Assembly: GCA_003209565.1 (NCBI GenBank)
Contig: QCQK01000004.1
Coordinates: 26,518-90,517 of the forward strand
Direction of reading: 5' to 3'
Source: Prochlorococcus sp. AG-449-J16
Lineage (GTDB): Bacteria > Cyanobacteriota > Cyanobacteriia > PCC-6307 > Cyanobiaceae
DNA: 64,000 nt
This document shows, one piece after another, positions 16,887-26,885 of this stretch. Under the pieces are notes generated by a model. It was not told where the DNA came from and ran no database searches. It worked only from the letters and a program-made list of their open reading frames with translations. The translations under genes were made by a program, and so were the position numbers. Within the stretch, counting starts at the first letter, position 1, and each line of letters starts with the position of its first letter.

Positions 16887-18164
16887 GTGTTAGATCAAAA
16901 ATTAATAAGAGATAATCCAACATCTGTTGAAGAGAATTTATCCTTAAGAGGAAAGGTTTACAACATATCTCATATACACGAATTAACCGTTAAGAAAAAA
17001 GAAATTGATATAGAAATATCCAGTCTCCAATCTGAGAGTAAAAAATTAAGCAAATTAATCGGTCAAGTTATTGGAAAATCCCAAAATAATAATTCACAAG
17101 AATTAAATGATTTAAAGAAAAAGGGAAACGAATACAGAATTAGAATTTCTGAACTCGAAGAGAAACAAAGAATATTAGACAAAGAAGTAGATGATGAGAT
17201 TTATAATTTACCAAATTTCCCTAGCAAAGACGCGCCTATTGGGAAAGATGAAAGTGATAATTTACAAATAAAAACTTGGGGGGAACCTATAATTAAAGAG
17301 AATATAAAATCACATTGGGAAATAGGAGAAAGTCTTAATATTTTTGACTCTGTAAAATCAACAAAAATATCAAAAAGTCGTTTTATAACTCTTACAGGCA
17401 ATGGTGCCAGATTGGAGAGGGCATTAATTAATTTTATGCTCGATATGCATACTAAAAATGGTTACTTGGAGTTAATGCCGCCAGCTTTAGTAAATTCAGA
17501 AAGTCTTACCGGATCTGGTCAATTACCTAAATTTTCAAATGAAAGTTTTAAATGTTCCAATGACGATTTATGGCTTTCTCCAACAGCTGAAGTTCCACTA
17601 ACTGCTTTTCATAGAAACGAGCTTATTGATTCCAAGCAGTTACCCATTAAGTATGTTGCATATAGTCCATGTTTTAGGAGAGAAGCTGGAAGTTATGGAA
17701 GGGATACTAAAGGTTTAATAAGACTTCATCAATTTAATAAGGTTGAACTCTATTGGTTTTGTGATCCAAGTAAATCTTTAGAAGCACATAAAAAGATTAC
17801 TTCTGATGCAGAAAGCATTTTAAAAAAGCTCAACTTACCCTACAGATTAGTAGATATTTGTACTGGAGACTTAGGCTTTTCTTCTAGTAGAACTTTTGAT
17901 CTTGAAGTTTGGCTTCCCAGTAGTAAATGTTATAGAGAAATTTCAAGTTGCAGTAATTGCCTTGATTTTCAAGCACGTAGATCATCAATAAGATCAAAAA
18001 TTGATAAAAAAAATACATATATACATACCTTAAATGGCAGCGGTCTTGCTATTGGAAGAACAATGGCAGCGATTCTTGAGAATGGCCAACAAACAGATGG
18101 CAGCGTTAGGATTCCAGATGCTCTGGTTCCATATTTTGGATCAAATTTTTTAAAAACTGCTTAA
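16887..18164 (+). CDS. serS: seryl-tRNA synthetase
   Basis: 425 residues from GTG ([11 protein letters not shown]). The N-terminal coiled-coil arm covers about residues 30-105. Class II motifs follow: motif 2 in [34 protein letters not shown] (about 255-290) and motif 3 in [18 protein letters not shown] (about 387-404). It charges tRNA-Ser. rseP follows after 9 bases on the same strand. Confidence 0.98.
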   Translation: MLDQKLIRDNPTSVEENLSLRGKVYNISHIHELTVKKKEIDIEISSLQSESKKLSKLIGQVIGKSQNNNSQELNDLKKKGNEYRIRISELEEKQRILDKEVDDEIYNLPNFPSKDAPIGKDESDNLQIKTWGEPIIKENIKSHWEIGESLNIFDSVKSTKISKSRFITLTGNGARLERALINFMLDMHTKNGYLELMPPALVNSESLTGSGQLPKFSNESFKCSNDDLWLSPTAEVPLTAFHRNELIDSKQLPIKYVAYSPCFRREAGSYGRDTKGLIRLHQFNKVELYWFCDPSKSLEAHKKITSDAESILKKLNLPYRLVDICTGDLGFSSSRTFDLEVWLPSSKCYREISSCSNCLDFQARRSSIRSKIDKKNTYIHTLNGSGLAIGRTMAAILENGQQTDGSVRIPDALVPYFGSNFLKTA

Positions 18165-18173
18165 TATAAAAAA

Positions 18174-19253
18174 ATGAACGTTTTAACTTCAATAACAGTA
18201 CTTGGATTCCTAATATTTTTTCATGAGATGGGGCATTTTCTTGCAGCCATCTTGCAAGGTATTTATGTTGATGGATTTTCAATTGGCTTTGGGCCTTCAA
18301 TTATTCAGAAAAAATTTAGAGATATTACTTATTCATTCAGAGCCTTTCCTCTTGGAGGCTTTGTATCCTTCCCTGATGAAGAACTAAATAATATTGACCC
18401 TAAAGACCCAAATCTTTTAAAAAATAGGCCAATAATTCAAAGAGTTATTGTAATTTCCGCTGGAGTATTTGCCAACTTGATACTTGCTTACTCAATCTTA
18501 ATTATAAATGTAACTACTGTTGGTATTCCATTTGATCCAGAACCAGGCATTTTAGTTTTAGCTACTCAACCTGAAAAAGCTGCCTCTCTTGCTGGTTTAG
18601 AACCAGGTGATAAAATATTAGAAATCGAAACTAGCACTTTAGGCGTTGGGGATCAAGCCGTTTCTACTTTAGTAAAAGAAATTCAAAATTCACCAGACGA
18701 ACCAATTTCAATAAAAATTGAAAGGGACGGGAGTTTCAAAGATTTAACTTTGGTACCAAAAAATACTGATGGGAAAGGAACAATAGGTGCTCAATTGCAA
18801 CCGAATATAAGGCAAGAAACTAAAAAGACAAAAAACGTTTTCGAACTTTTTAAATACACTAATAATGAATTTTCATCACTTTTAGTAAAAACAATTCAAG
18901 GTTATAAAGGTTTAATAACAAATTTCTCCTCAACAGCTCAACAATTAAGTGGTCCTGTAAAAATCGTTGAAATCGGTGCACAATTATCCCAACAAGGTGG
19001 AACAGGCATATTATTATTTGCGGCTTTAATTTCTATTAATTTAGCAGTACTTAATTCATTACCTTTACCACTGCTAGATGGAGGACAACTTGTTTTCACT
19101 CTAATTGAAGGTTTTAGGGGAAAACCTGTTCCAGTAAAGGTACAAATAGTTGTTACTCAGTCCAGTTTTTTTCTTTTAGTTGGACTAAGCGTTTTGCTTA
19201 TCATAAGAGATACTAGTCAACTATTAATCGTACAAAGATTATTAAACCAATAA
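18174..19253 (+). CDS. rseP: RIP metalloprotease (site-2 protease family)
   Basis: 359 residues. The zinc motif HEMGH is at residues 17-21 in the first membrane helix. A PDZ domain runs about 120-200 (GLEPGDKILEIETSTLG). The third metal ligand is in LNSLPLPLLDGGQLVFTLIE (about 302-321). It is an intramembrane protease of the RseP/S2P group that cleaves anti-sigma factors or other membrane proteins. It lies between serS and rpsN. Confidence 0.96.
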   Translation: MNVLTSITVLGFLIFFHEMGHFLAAILQGIYVDGFSIGFGPSIIQKKFRDITYSFRAFPLGGFVSFPDEELNNIDPKDPNLLKNRPIIQRVIVISAGVFANLILAYSILIINVTTVGIPFDPEPGILVLATQPEKAASLAGLEPGDKILEIETSTLGVGDQAVSTLVKEIQNSPDEPISIKIERDGSFKDLTLVPKNTDGKGTIGAQLQPNIRQETKKTKNVFELFKYTNNEFSSLLVKTIQGYKGLITNFSSTAQQLSGPVKIVEIGAQLSQQGGTGILLFAALISINLAVLNSLPLPLLDGGQLVFTLIEGFRGKPVPVKVQIVVTQSSFFLLVGLSVLLIIRDTSQLLIVQRLLNQ

Positions 19254-19317
19254 ATAAATTTTTAAAACTGTTATCCAAGCTGTTAATATAATAATTAGTT
19301 TTAAATATCCTAACTAA

Positions 19318-19620
19318 ATGGCAAAAAAGTCCATGATTGCGAGAGAAGTTAAACGCAAAAAACTTGTGAAGAAATATGCTGAAAAAAGAAAAGCATTATT
19401 AGATGAATTCAATGCTGCAAAAGATCCAATGGAAAGGCTAGAAATTCATAGAAAGATTCAAGGTCTGCCAAGGAACTCTGCACCAAATAGAGTAAGAAAT
19501 AGATGTTGGGCGACTGGTAAACCTAGAGGAGTATACAGAGATTTTGGTCTTTGCAGGAATCAATTAAGACAAAGAGCTCATAACGGTGAACTTCCTGGGG
19601 TAGTTAAATCAAGTTGGTAG
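19318..19620 (+). CDS. rpsN: 30S ribosomal protein S14
   Basis: 100 residues. This is the long, zinc-free S14 form, recognised by [20 protein letters not shown] and the C-terminal [36 protein letters not shown]. It has the usual bacterial/plastid length. It stands alone outside the main ribosomal operon, upstream of pnp by about 170 bases. Confidence 0.99.
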   Translation: MAKKSMIAREVKRKKLVKKYAEKRKALLDEFNAAKDPMERLEIHRKIQGLPRNSAPNRVRNRCWATGKPRGVYRDFGLCRNQLRQRAHNGELPGVVKSSW

Positions 19621-19791
19621 TAAAAGTTTTTAACTCAAGTTCTACATTTCTCAAGAAAAAATAACACTTTTATAAAATAAAGTCACTATATAAGACATTT
19701 TTAAAAATTTTTATAGCTTATCTAAATAATTTACTCAATATGTCCCTATTAAATGTAAGAATAAATTATGTATAGATTTATAATTTAAAAA

Positions 19792-21957
19792 GTGGAAGGA
19801 CAAAATAAGTCGATCACGTTTGACGGACGAGAGATACGACTAACTACAGGACTATATGCTCCTCAAGCAAGTGGATCAGTAATGATTGAGTGTGGTGATA
19901 CCTCACTATTAGTTACAGCGACAAAAACTGCCAAAAAAGAACCATCAGACTTTCTACCTCTGATATGCGACTATGAAGAAAAACTTTATGCTGCAGGGAG
20001 AATTCCTGGTGGTTTTATGAGGAGAGAAGGTCGCCCACCAGAAAGAGCGACTTTAATTGCAAGATTAATTGATAGGCCAATGAGGCCACTTTTTCCCACT
20101 TGGATGAGGGATGAGATTCAAATAGTCGCATCATGCCTTTCTCTAGATGAAAGAGTTCCAGCAGATGTTTTGGCTGTTACGGGGGCTTCAATAGCAACTT
20201 TAGTTGGAGAGATTCCATTTTATGGGCCAATGGCTGCGGTAAGAGTTGGGCTTATAGGGGATGATTTCATCTTAAATCCTAGCTATAGAGAGATTGAGAA
20301 AGGAGATTTAGACATTGTTGTTGCTGGATCACCAGAGGGTATCGTCATGATTGAAGCAGGTGCAAATCAATTATCAGAGCAAGATACAATCGAAGCTATA
20401 GATTTTGGATATGAGGCTGTTACTGAACTTATTAAATCGCAAGAAGATTTACTAAAAGATTTAGGAATAAAACAGATTAAGCCATCTGACCCTGAAGAAG
20501 ATAAAACATTGATCTCTTATTTAGAGAAAAATTGCACAAAACCTATTGAGTTAGTTTTAAAGAAATTTGAAATTTCAAAGGAAGAGAGAGATCTTGAACT
20601 CGAAAATATTAAAACTGAAACACAAAGCAAAATTGATTCACTTAAAGATGACAATCAAGTAAAAGTTCTAACCTTAGAAAATGAAAAATTAATTCACTCC
20701 GACTTTAAAAAACTTACAAAGAAATTAATGAGGTCTCAAATCATTAATGATGGGAAAAGGGTTGATGGTCGTGAATTAGATGAAGTGCGAAAAATTTCAG
20801 CATCAGCCGGGATTCTTCCAAAAAGGGTTCATGGTTCAGCCTTATTTCAAAGAGGTCTAACTCAGGTTTTATCTACTACCACTCTTGGGACACCAAGCGA
20901 TGCTCAAGAGATGGATGACCTTAATCCAAGCACAGAAAAAACTTATCTGCATCACTATAATTTTCCACCATATTCTGTGGGAGAAACTAGACCGATGAGA
21001 ACTCCTGGGAGGAGAGAAATTGGTCATGGAGCGCTTGCAGAAAGAGCAATCATTCCAGTCCTTCCAGGTAAAGAAACATTTCCATATGTACTTAGAGTCG
21101 TTAGTGAAGTGTTGAGTTCCAATGGCTCAACTTCAATGGGTTCAGTTTGTGGAAGCACACTTTCACTCTTAGATGCAGGTGTTCCTTTAAAAGCCCCTGT
21201 GAGCGGTACTGCTATGGGATTAATTAAAGAGGGTAAAGAAGTAAGAATTCTCACTGATATTCAAGGCATTGAAGATTTTCTTGGAGATATGGATTTTAAA
21301 GTAGCAGGAACCGAAAAAGGAATAACAGCTCTGCAAATGGATATGAAAATTACAGGTTTACCAGTCTCAATTATTTCTGATGCGATCAAAAAAGCTCGAC
21401 CTGCTAGATTACATATCTTGGAAAAGATGCAAGAGGCAATAAATGAACCTCAAGAAGCCTTATCTCCTCATGCCCCAAGACTTTTAAGTTTTAGGATTGA
21501 TCCTGAACTTATAGGGACTGTTATTGGCCCAGGCGGCAGAACAATTAAGGGCATAACAGAGAGAACTAATACAAAAATAGATATCGAGGATGGAGGAATC
21601 GTAACTATCGCATCTCATGATGGTGCTGCTGCTGAAGAAGCGCAAAAGATTATTGAAGGACTCACTAGAAAAGTTCATGAAGGGGAAATTTTCTCTGGTG
21701 TTGTAACCAGGATAATACCTATTGGGGCCTTTGTAGAAATTCTTCCCGGGAAAGAAGGCATGGTTCACATATCTCAATTATCTGAAGCAAGGGTAGAAAG
21801 AGTTGAAGATGTAGTAAGACAAGGAGATGAAGTGACAGTTAGGGTGCGAGAGATAGATAGTAGGGGGAGAATCAATCTTACCTTAAGAGGTGTTTCACAA
21901 AATAATGGCATGTCATATCCAGAACCAACACCAACCCCCGTAGCTCCTTTAAATTAA
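19792..21957 (+). CDS. pnp: polyribonucleotide nucleotidyltransferase (PNPase)
   Basis: 721 residues starting at GTG ([20 protein letters not shown]). It has two RNase PH domains (about 5-230 and 320-550; [29 protein letters not shown] is the second-domain active-site segment), a KH domain ([20 protein letters not shown], about 572-591) and an S1 domain ([34 protein letters not shown]). It is a 3'-5' phosphorolytic exonuclease of RNA decay. It is convergent with cysQ, with only 3 bases between the stops. Confidence 0.99.
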   Translation: MEGQNKSITFDGREIRLTTGLYAPQASGSVMIECGDTSLLVTATKTAKKEPSDFLPLICDYEEKLYAAGRIPGGFMRREGRPPERATLIARLIDRPMRPLFPTWMRDEIQIVASCLSLDERVPADVLAVTGASIATLVGEIPFYGPMAAVRVGLIGDDFILNPSYREIEKGDLDIVVAGSPEGIVMIEAGANQLSEQDTIEAIDFGYEAVTELIKSQEDLLKDLGIKQIKPSDPEEDKTLISYLEKNCTKPIELVLKKFEISKEERDLELENIKTETQSKIDSLKDDNQVKVLTLENEKLIHSDFKKLTKKLMRSQIINDGKRVDGRELDEVRKISASAGILPKRVHGSALFQRGLTQVLSTTTLGTPSDAQEMDDLNPSTEKTYLHHYNFPPYSVGETRPMRTPGRREIGHGALAERAIIPVLPGKETFPYVLRVVSEVLSSNGSTSMGSVCGSTLSLLDAGVPLKAPVSGTAMGLIKEGKEVRILTDIQGIEDFLGDMDFKVAGTEKGITALQMDMKITGLPVSIISDAIKKARPARLHILEKMQEAINEPQEALSPHAPRLLSFRIDPELIGTVIGPGGRTIKGITERTNTKIDIEDGGIVTIASHDGAAAEEAQKIIEGLTRKVHEGEIFSGVVTRIIPIGAFVEILPGKEGMVHISQLSEARVERVEDVVRQGDEVTVRVREIDSRGRINLTLRGVSQNNGMSYPEPTPTPVAPLN

Positions 21958-21960
21958 AAC

Positions 21961-22863
21961 TTAAATCGAAAATATATTATATTCTTCGATTATTTTCTTA
22001 ACTTGTAGGCAAATATCGCCGTGCATCTGTTTATTATTTGATGCAATAATTATCCCAGGATGTTCAAATGATTTACTGTTGTATGTAAGATTTTGATTAT
22101 TAATATTAGTAATTGCTCCTCCTGCAGCTCGCAGGATTGCTTCAGGTGCTGCAAAATCCCAATCCTTAGGTGAGCTTTGCTCAGGCAAACTTAAGGTTAT
22201 GTAAATGTCACTTTCACCTCTAATAATAGAGCTAATCTTGCAACCAATACTTCCCATAACTATAACTTCTTTGAAATTAACTTTATGAATCAATTCTTTT
22301 AATTTGTCATTTCTATGATTTTTGCTCATTACCAATGTCATTTCATTTAATTGTTTTTTTCGTGTGATATAAAATTCTCTTCTTAATCCTTCTCTATTTT
22401 CACAAAGAACCGTATCACTACTTGATATCCACAATTCATTTCTCTCTGGTATTAAAACAATGCCTAAAATAGGTTTTTGTTTATAGTTTAATGCTAAATG
22501 CATTGCGTAATTTCCAGTACTCTGAATAAAATCTTTAGTCCCATCTAAGGGATCTAAAACCCACAACCAATCTGCATTCACATCACAGAAAAACTCATCT
22601 GTTTTGACATTTTCTTCACTTAATATTTCCCAAGCAGTATTTTTATATTTTTCTTTTATTCTTTGAATAATTAATTCATTCACCTTAAGATCAGCAATCG
22701 TAACTGGATTTTGAAGATTATTATTCTTGATAATGTCACTTTCTTGACTGACATCTTTAATAAGTTTTGAATAAAACAACAAAATATCTGCAGCTTCCCA
22801 GCTGAAAATCCTTAGATCATCGATAAGATTATTAATATTAACTCCAAAAGGCAGCTTAATCAC
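21961..22863 (-). CDS. cysQ: inositol monophosphatase-family phosphatase, CysQ-like
   Basis: 300 residues. Metal-binding motifs: LSEENV (about 81-86), WVLDPLDGTKDFIQ (about 96-109) and the C-terminal SSPKDWDFAAPEAILRAAGG (about 230-249). The order and length fit 3'(2'),5'-bisphosphate nucleotidase CysQ, which removes the 3' phosphate from PAP formed in sulfate assimilation. Other IMPase-family substrates are possible. It is divergent from rsmI with only a few bases between the start codons, so their promoters must overlap each other's coding region. Confidence 0.9.
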   Translation of the reverse strand: MIKLPFGVNINNLIDDLRIFSWEAADILLFYSKLIKDVSQESDIIKNNNLQNPVTIADLKVNELIIQRIKEKYKNTAWEILSEENVKTDEFFCDVNADWLWVLDPLDGTKDFIQSTGNYAMHLALNYKQKPILGIVLIPERNELWISSSDTVLCENREGLRREFYITRKKQLNEMTLVMSKNHRNDKLKELIHKVNFKEVIVMGSIGCKISSIIRGESDIYITLSLPEQSSPKDWDFAAPEAILRAAGGAITNINNQNLTYNSKSFEHPGIIIASNNKQMHGDICLQVKKIIEEYNIFSI

Positions 22864-22866
22864 AAT

Positions 22867-23730
22867 ATGAAAAATAATTATTCATTATCTCATAGAAATC
22901 AAGAACCAGAAAGTAGAGTTTTATATATGGTTGGCACACCTATTGGGAATTTGAATGATTTATCCTATCGGGCAATAAACATTCTTAAAAATGTTTCTCT
23001 AATCGCCTGCGAGGATACTAGACATACAAAAAAAATAATGAATAAATTTAATATATCAAATAAACTTATCAGTTTTAATAAGCATAATTCATTAAGCAAA
23101 ATTCCAAAAATAATAAAAGATCTAAAAGAAAATAAATCTATTGCACTTGTAAGCGATGCTGGGATGCCTGGCATTTGCGACCCAGGGGAAGATATAGCCA
23201 GAGCAGTTAAATCAGAAGGACTAGATGTTATCTGCATACCAGGTGCTTGCGCCGCAATAACAGCACTTATCTCTAGCGGAATGCCCTCTTCAGGTTTTGT
23301 ATTTGAAGGTTTCTTACCAAAAAAGAAAAATGAAAGAGAAAAGATTCTTTCAGAAATTAGTCAGTACGAAAAGACAACAATAATTTTTGAATCCCCTCAT
23401 CGTCTAAAGAAACTTCTTAGAGAATTATTTGAATATTGTGGAGGAGAAAGAGAAATTATTATTACCAGAGAGTTGACAAAAAAATTTGAAGAACATATTG
23501 GAAACACTATAAATAATGCAATCAATTTTTTTGAAGAGCAGGAAGTTAAAGGAGAAATAACAATTGTTTTAAAAGGAAGCGAAAGAAGAAAGGAATCTAA
23601 GTGTGATGAATCAAAGCTTAAAAATGAGCTAAAGGAATTAATTGAAGCAGGTTTAAGTAAATCTTCAGCTTCTAAATACCTTGCAAAAAAAAATGGTGTC
23701 AAAAAAAGTTTAATATACAATTTAAATTAA
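22867..23730 (+). CDS. rsmI: 16S rRNA (cytidine(1402)-2'-O)-methyltransferase
   Basis: 287 residues. The tetrapyrrole-methylase-like fold is clear from YMVGTPIGNLNDLSYRAINIL (about 20-40), ACEDTRHTKKIM, ALVSDAGMPGICDPG and VICIPGACAAITALISSGMPSSGFVFEGFLP. It ends with the RsmI C-terminal helical part. It 2'-O-methylates C1402 of 16S rRNA using SAM. It is followed on the same strand by a small membrane protein. Confidence 0.97.
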   Translation: MKNNYSLSHRNQEPESRVLYMVGTPIGNLNDLSYRAINILKNVSLIACEDTRHTKKIMNKFNISNKLISFNKHNSLSKIPKIIKDLKENKSIALVSDAGMPGICDPGEDIARAVKSEGLDVICIPGACAAITALISSGMPSSGFVFEGFLPKKKNEREKILSEISQYEKTTIIFESPHRLKKLLRELFEYCGGEREIIITRELTKKFEEHIGNTINNAINFFEEQEVKGEITIVLKGSERRKESKCDESKLKNELKELIEAGLSKSSASKYLAKKNGVKKSLIYNLN

Positions 23731-23751
23731 TATTTATAATAAAATCAGAAT

Positions 23752-23976
23752 ATGGTTACGTTAGTTAGAAAAATATTATTCTCATTTTTATTTAATTCTT
23801 CCTTATTTTTTGTATTAATAATTGGAATCCAAAATAGTAGTAACAAGAGTAAGGTTAATTTGTTAGTGAATGAGACAATAAATTTACCTATTGGATTTAT
23901 AGTGGGAACCAGTTTTATAAGTGGATCAATCATTGGAACCTCTTTAGGTAACATGAGATCCTCTAAAAAAAGATAA
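23752..23976 (+). CDS. small two-helix membrane protein
   Basis: 74 residues with two hydrophobic helices (ILFSFLFNSSLFFVLIIGIQNSS and FIVGTSFISGSIIGTSLG) joined by a short polar loop. The pattern resembles LapA/DUF1049-like small membrane proteins, with the helix-loop-helix and a G-rich second helix. I cannot confirm a family. The 69-residue minus-strand ORF on top of it is a shadow. Confidence 0.55.
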   Translation: MVTLVRKILFSFLFNSSLFFVLIIGIQNSSNKSKVNLLVNETINLPIGFIVGTSFISGSIIGTSLGNMRSSKKR

Positions 23977-23978
23977 GT

Positions 23979-24650
23979 TTAAAGAGCTATAAGTTTATCA
24001 GCGCTAACTATCCTTGATATTCCTTTAGATAGAAGACTAGTCGCAGCAATTTTAAATACGTCTGTATTAGGGACTTTTATCACTTTTTGCTCCTTATTAC
24101 AAAGCCTTTTGGCAACCTTTATATCATAAAAAACTTCAATAGTTTTTCTATTCAAATCATCTTCAGGTAGAAATTCCCATTCTGGATAATCCCCTAATAA
24201 CTTTGTTTCTAATTCAATTTTTTTGTCAACAATCATATACACAGTTTCGGGGAATTCGATTTCTGCTATTGGTACAGAAGAGACTTCTTTTCTTGATAAA
24301 TGATCAATTTCATAATCAATGGGGCTTATTTCCAAGAATGGAGAGACTTGATAAGTATCATCTTCCTTTGAATTTTTATTAAAATTTTCTATCTTAGAAG
24401 AATATTTATAAGAAGTATCTGAGTTGGAGTCATTATTAATTTCTCCTTTTTCAACAGTCTTAAGCTTATTATTAATTTTATTGGTTTTGATTAATTTTTT
24501 ATAGCTTACCTCTCCTAGATTTATCTTAAGAATCCTTGTTATCGTTAACTTTGAACAACTAAATTTTTCTGAAAGAAAGTTAACGACTGCTCCATTTTTG
24601 AAACTTTCTATTATTTCTTTTTTTTGTTTTTCTGTAAGTCTCTTAGCCAA
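23979..24650 (-). CDS. helix-turn-helix protein of unknown function
   Basis: 223 residues. The N-terminus AKRLTEKQKKEIIESFKNGAVVNFLSEKFSCSKLTITRIL is a clear helix-turn-helix resembling resolvase/transposase-type HTH. A charged, low-complexity linker (about 60-115) and a C-terminal domain follow, with PETVYMIVDKKIELETKLLGDYPEWEFLPEDDLNRKTIEVFYD and ISRIVSADKLIAL. I recall similar proteins in marine picocyanobacteria with no known function. It is the last host gene before the tRNA-Arg integration site. Confidence 0.65.
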   Translation of the reverse strand: MAKRLTEKQKKEIIESFKNGAVVNFLSEKFSCSKLTITRILKINLGEVSYKKLIKTNKINNKLKTVEKGEINNDSNSDTSYKYSSKIENFNKNSKEDDTYQVSPFLEISPIDYEIDHLSRKEVSSVPIAEIEFPETVYMIVDKKIELETKLLGDYPEWEFLPEDDLNRKTIEVFYDIKVAKRLCNKEQKVIKVPNTDVFKIAATSLLSKGISRIVSADKLIAL

Positions 24651-24752
24651 CTTTAATAAGTAATAATCATTAATATTCTAAATAAAATTTCTAGCAAAAG
24701 AACCCATCTAGAAATTCTTATTAACTAAATAATATGGAAAAAAATATTTTGA

Positions 24753-24781
24753 TTGTTTAGGCCATTACATTCAGATATAAT
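24753..24781 (+). promoter_or_regulatory. native tRNA-Arg promoter, now orphaned
   Basis: A perfect TATAAT at 24776-24781 is preceded, after a 17-base spacer, by TTGTTT at 24753-24758. The start point would fall at the first base of the tRNA-Arg 5' half (24790). In the unoccupied chromosome this should drive tRNA-Arg(UCU). Since integration it drives only a 5' stump and reads towards the recombinase gene at 25042. Confidence 0.7.
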
Positions 24782-24789
24782 AATCAAAT

Positions 24790-24829
24790 GCTTCCTTAGC
24801 TCAGCTGGATAGAGCAACTGCCTTCTAAG
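24790..24829 (+). repeat. 5' half of tRNA-Arg(UCU); left attachment site (attL)
   Basis: These 40 bases are identical to 33332-33371, the 5' part of the intact tRNA-Arg(UCU). They cover the acceptor 5' strand, D arm, anticodon stem 5' strand and the anticodon loop, and stop one base into the 3' side of the anticodon stem. The flanking bases differ on both sides, so the repeat is exactly 40 bp and marks the recombination core. The stump cannot fold as a tRNA. Confidence 0.95.
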
Positions 24830-24920
24830 AAAATCCAACAACATCTACAGAATCAAGTAATAGCTTAAACAACATTAGTTATACCAACGGATTATAAGAA
24901 AATAACATATAAAAACAATA

Positions 24921-24954
24921 GGTTATTATTTGTGATTATTGGTTATTATTTGTG
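24921..24954 (+). repeat. 20-bp tandem repeat near the left end
   Basis: GGTTATTATTTGTG occurs at 24921-24934 and again at 24941-24954, a period of 20. The spacer is ATTATT. It lies directly before the CTGAGTGACCAA pair in the 212-base noncoding stretch between attL and the recombinase, so it may belong to the same protein-binding region. Confidence 0.8.
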
Positions 24955-24956
24955 TT

Positions 24957-24980
24957 CTGAGTGACCAACTGAGTGACCAA
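24957..24980 (+). repeat. two tandem copies of CTGAGTGACCAA, left end
   Basis: Two perfect adjacent copies of the 12-mer CTGAGTGACCAA. The same pair, in the same orientation with one mismatch, occurs next to the right core at 33290-33313. A pair near each end of an integrated element is what arm-type binding sites of a tyrosine recombinase look like. The distance to the left core is 127 bases. Confidence 0.85.
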
Positions 24981-25041
24981 CCCCACTTGCAGTTTTTTAT
25001 AGTTGCGGTTATTTTAATTTTAAAGAAATAGCTATTTTAGG

Positions 25042-26298
25042 TTGGCAAATCTACTTGAGTGGGAAAAAAGATTAAAACAGGCTGTTGCACAACAACACAA
25101 AATAGGTTGGTCTGTGCGTGAAAAAAGGGGTAAATGTTTAATTCAGCGGTATTGGAAAGATACAGGAACTTATGAAAGGAAGGTAATTCCTGTTGAATGG
25201 GAATCAGATCAACTACTAAACATTCTTAATTCATTAAACAAAATTAGTGAATTAATGGTTAATACAAAATGTACTCTTGCTGAAGCAACAAAGATAATAT
25301 TTCCAGAAAATAAAAATACACCAAATACTAACTGGTCATATTTAAAAGATGAATATAAAAAATACAAAGAAGAAACTAAAAATATAAGTTCAACAACTTG
25401 GAATGGTGTTTACATGGTTACGTTAAAAAGAATTATAGAAATGATGAATGGTGATAATCCACCAAACTCAGGAAAGGGAATTTTAAAAGAACTTCAAAAA
25501 GATAGTAAAGGTAAATTAACTGTAAGCAAGGGCAGGGTTAAAAGAATAGAAACAGGTAAAACTTTTCTTGAATGGTGTGTTTATAGAAAAGGATTAAATG
25601 AACGCTGGTTACCACCACCACAAATTGAAATTAAAGAACTAAAAGCTTCTGGTGCTAGAAAAGATGATTCTAATAATTCTGGTAAGGCAGAAAGAATTGA
25701 AGATGACCAACTATTGATACTGTTAGATTCTTTTGCTGATACACCTACAGGCAGATCATGGAGACTAGCAACTGGTCTGTTAATCACATTTGGAATACGT
25801 TGTGTTGAATTAAAATATTGCAGACCAAAAGATAGTTTACTTGTAATTGATTACAGCAAGGTAAGCAGTAAAGGATCAACTAAACCAAGAGAAGTTGAAG
25901 GTTTAAGTCCAGCTGGAAGACCACATCTACATGAAGAACTACTATTGGAATTATCATCAGGTATTACAGCCCTGCCTTCCCTAGGTAGTCAAAATAGGCA
26001 CGCAGCAAGATCATTTATTAGAGCATTGCAAAGAACTTCAACTAATACTTATTGGAAGAAATTAGAAGCAGATGCAGCAGCAGTTGGTAAAAAGATTTCA
26101 ACTTATTCCATGCGTCATGCCTACTGTTTTAGAGGTGCAGTACTAGGTGATCTTAGTGCAGACTTTTTAGCGGAAAATATGGGTCACAGTTTGCAAACTC
26201 ACCTGAAAGATTACCGAGACTTTTATTTAGGAAAAGAGAAAAAGGCAAAATTTGCAGCAGCTAGACAAAAATTATCACTAGAATCTTACAAATTGTAA
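25042..26298 (+). CDS. int: tyrosine recombinase (element integrase)
   Basis: 418 residues from a TTG start (LANLLEWEKRLKQAVAQQHK). The N-terminal half is arm-binding/core-binding-like (WNGVYMVTLKRIIEMM, FLEWCVYRKGLNERWLPP). The catalytic domain runs about 220-415: first Arg in TFGIRCVELKY, the YSMRHAY box (Tyr replaces the usual first His of HxxR), GHS in LAENMGHSLQTHLKDY, and the candidate nucleophile in KDYRDFYLG. Lys lies probably in the SKVSSKGSTKPRE hairpin. It should recombine the 40-bp tRNA core. It is 212 bases from attL, the usual place for an integrase. Confidence 0.93.
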   Translation: MANLLEWEKRLKQAVAQQHKIGWSVREKRGKCLIQRYWKDTGTYERKVIPVEWESDQLLNILNSLNKISELMVNTKCTLAEATKIIFPENKNTPNTNWSYLKDEYKKYKEETKNISSTTWNGVYMVTLKRIIEMMNGDNPPNSGKGILKELQKDSKGKLTVSKGRVKRIETGKTFLEWCVYRKGLNERWLPPPQIEIKELKASGARKDDSNNSGKAERIEDDQLLILLDSFADTPTGRSWRLATGLLITFGIRCVELKYCRPKDSLLVIDYSKVSSKGSTKPREVEGLSPAGRPHLHEELLLELSSGITALPSLGSQNRHAARSFIRALQRTSTNTYWKKLEADAAAVGKKISTYSMRHAYCFRGAVLGDLSADFLAENMGHSLQTHLKDYRDFYLGKEKKAKFAAARQKLSLESYKL

Positions 26299-26477
26299 AG
26301 CGTATTAGTGTAGTACATTAGTAAATTAAGTATAAATATATCTTATATAAAGAATTACTGGTATCACTAGGTTCTTTACTCTTATATATACATCAGTATA
26401 TGTATAAATGATATCACAATAACATCAGTTTAATATCGTTTAGTTGTAGTACTTAAGCTATTTAAAAAATATTTTTT

Positions 26478-26506
26478 CTGACAAATAACTATACATAACA
26501 TATAGT
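26478..26506 (+). promoter_or_regulatory. sigma-70-type promoter of the HTH gene
   Basis: CTGACA at 26478-26483, a 17-base spacer and TATAGT at 26501-26506. Transcription would start about 17 bases before the ATG at 26530, leaving a very short leader with no obvious Shine-Dalgarno site. The spacer contains TATACATAACATA, so the area is A+T-rich and the call is based on both boxes and spacing. Confidence 0.55.
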
Positions 26507-26529
26507 TTTAGTAAGTTTTAATTTGTTTT

Positions 26530-26760
26530 ATGAGTAATTCAGATAAAGAATATTGGGTAACAACTACTGAAGCTATGAAGATATTGAATGTTACTAGGCA
26601 AAGATTATGTAGATATTGGTGTGATAAAGAAAAAGGTTTTTTAATTGAAGGTAAACATTGGAAGAAAGGAATGTATTTTAATACCACTAGATATTTTGAG
26701 ATAAACCGCTGCAAGGCAACAGTTATGAAACAAGGTTATATGTTAGTTAATAGTGCATAA
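26530..26760 (+). CDS. HTH DNA-binding protein, excisionase-like
   Basis: 76 residues. EYWVTTTEAMKILNVTRQRLCRYWCDKEKGFLIEGKHWKKG (about 7-47) matches a winged-helix MerR/excisionase-type HTH: a TxxEAxxxLxVTRQ helix pair followed by a wing (FLIEGKHWKKGMYFNTTRYF). Small proteins like this in integrating elements act as recombination directionality factors or repressors. It is placed between the integrase and the replication genes behind a likely promoter. Which role applies cannot be told from sequence. Confidence 0.7.
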   Translation: MSNSDKEYWVTTTEAMKILNVTRQRLCRYWCDKEKGFLIEGKHWKKGMYFNTTRYFEINRCKATVMKQGYMLVNSA

Positions 26761-26885
26761 CCTTTTCCTTATGTATTACTTTATATATGAATATATAAGA
26801 ATATATATTTATATATAAGACTGATATATTACACCAGTAAACTATTATTTTTATTCTGCAAATCCTACCAATCTTATTTATACTT

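Noticed and set aside
19621-19791. Small RNA between rpsN and pnp
   Set aside because: No clear promoter plus terminator pair or known picocyanobacterial RNA motif is visible. It is just an A+T-rich leader region.
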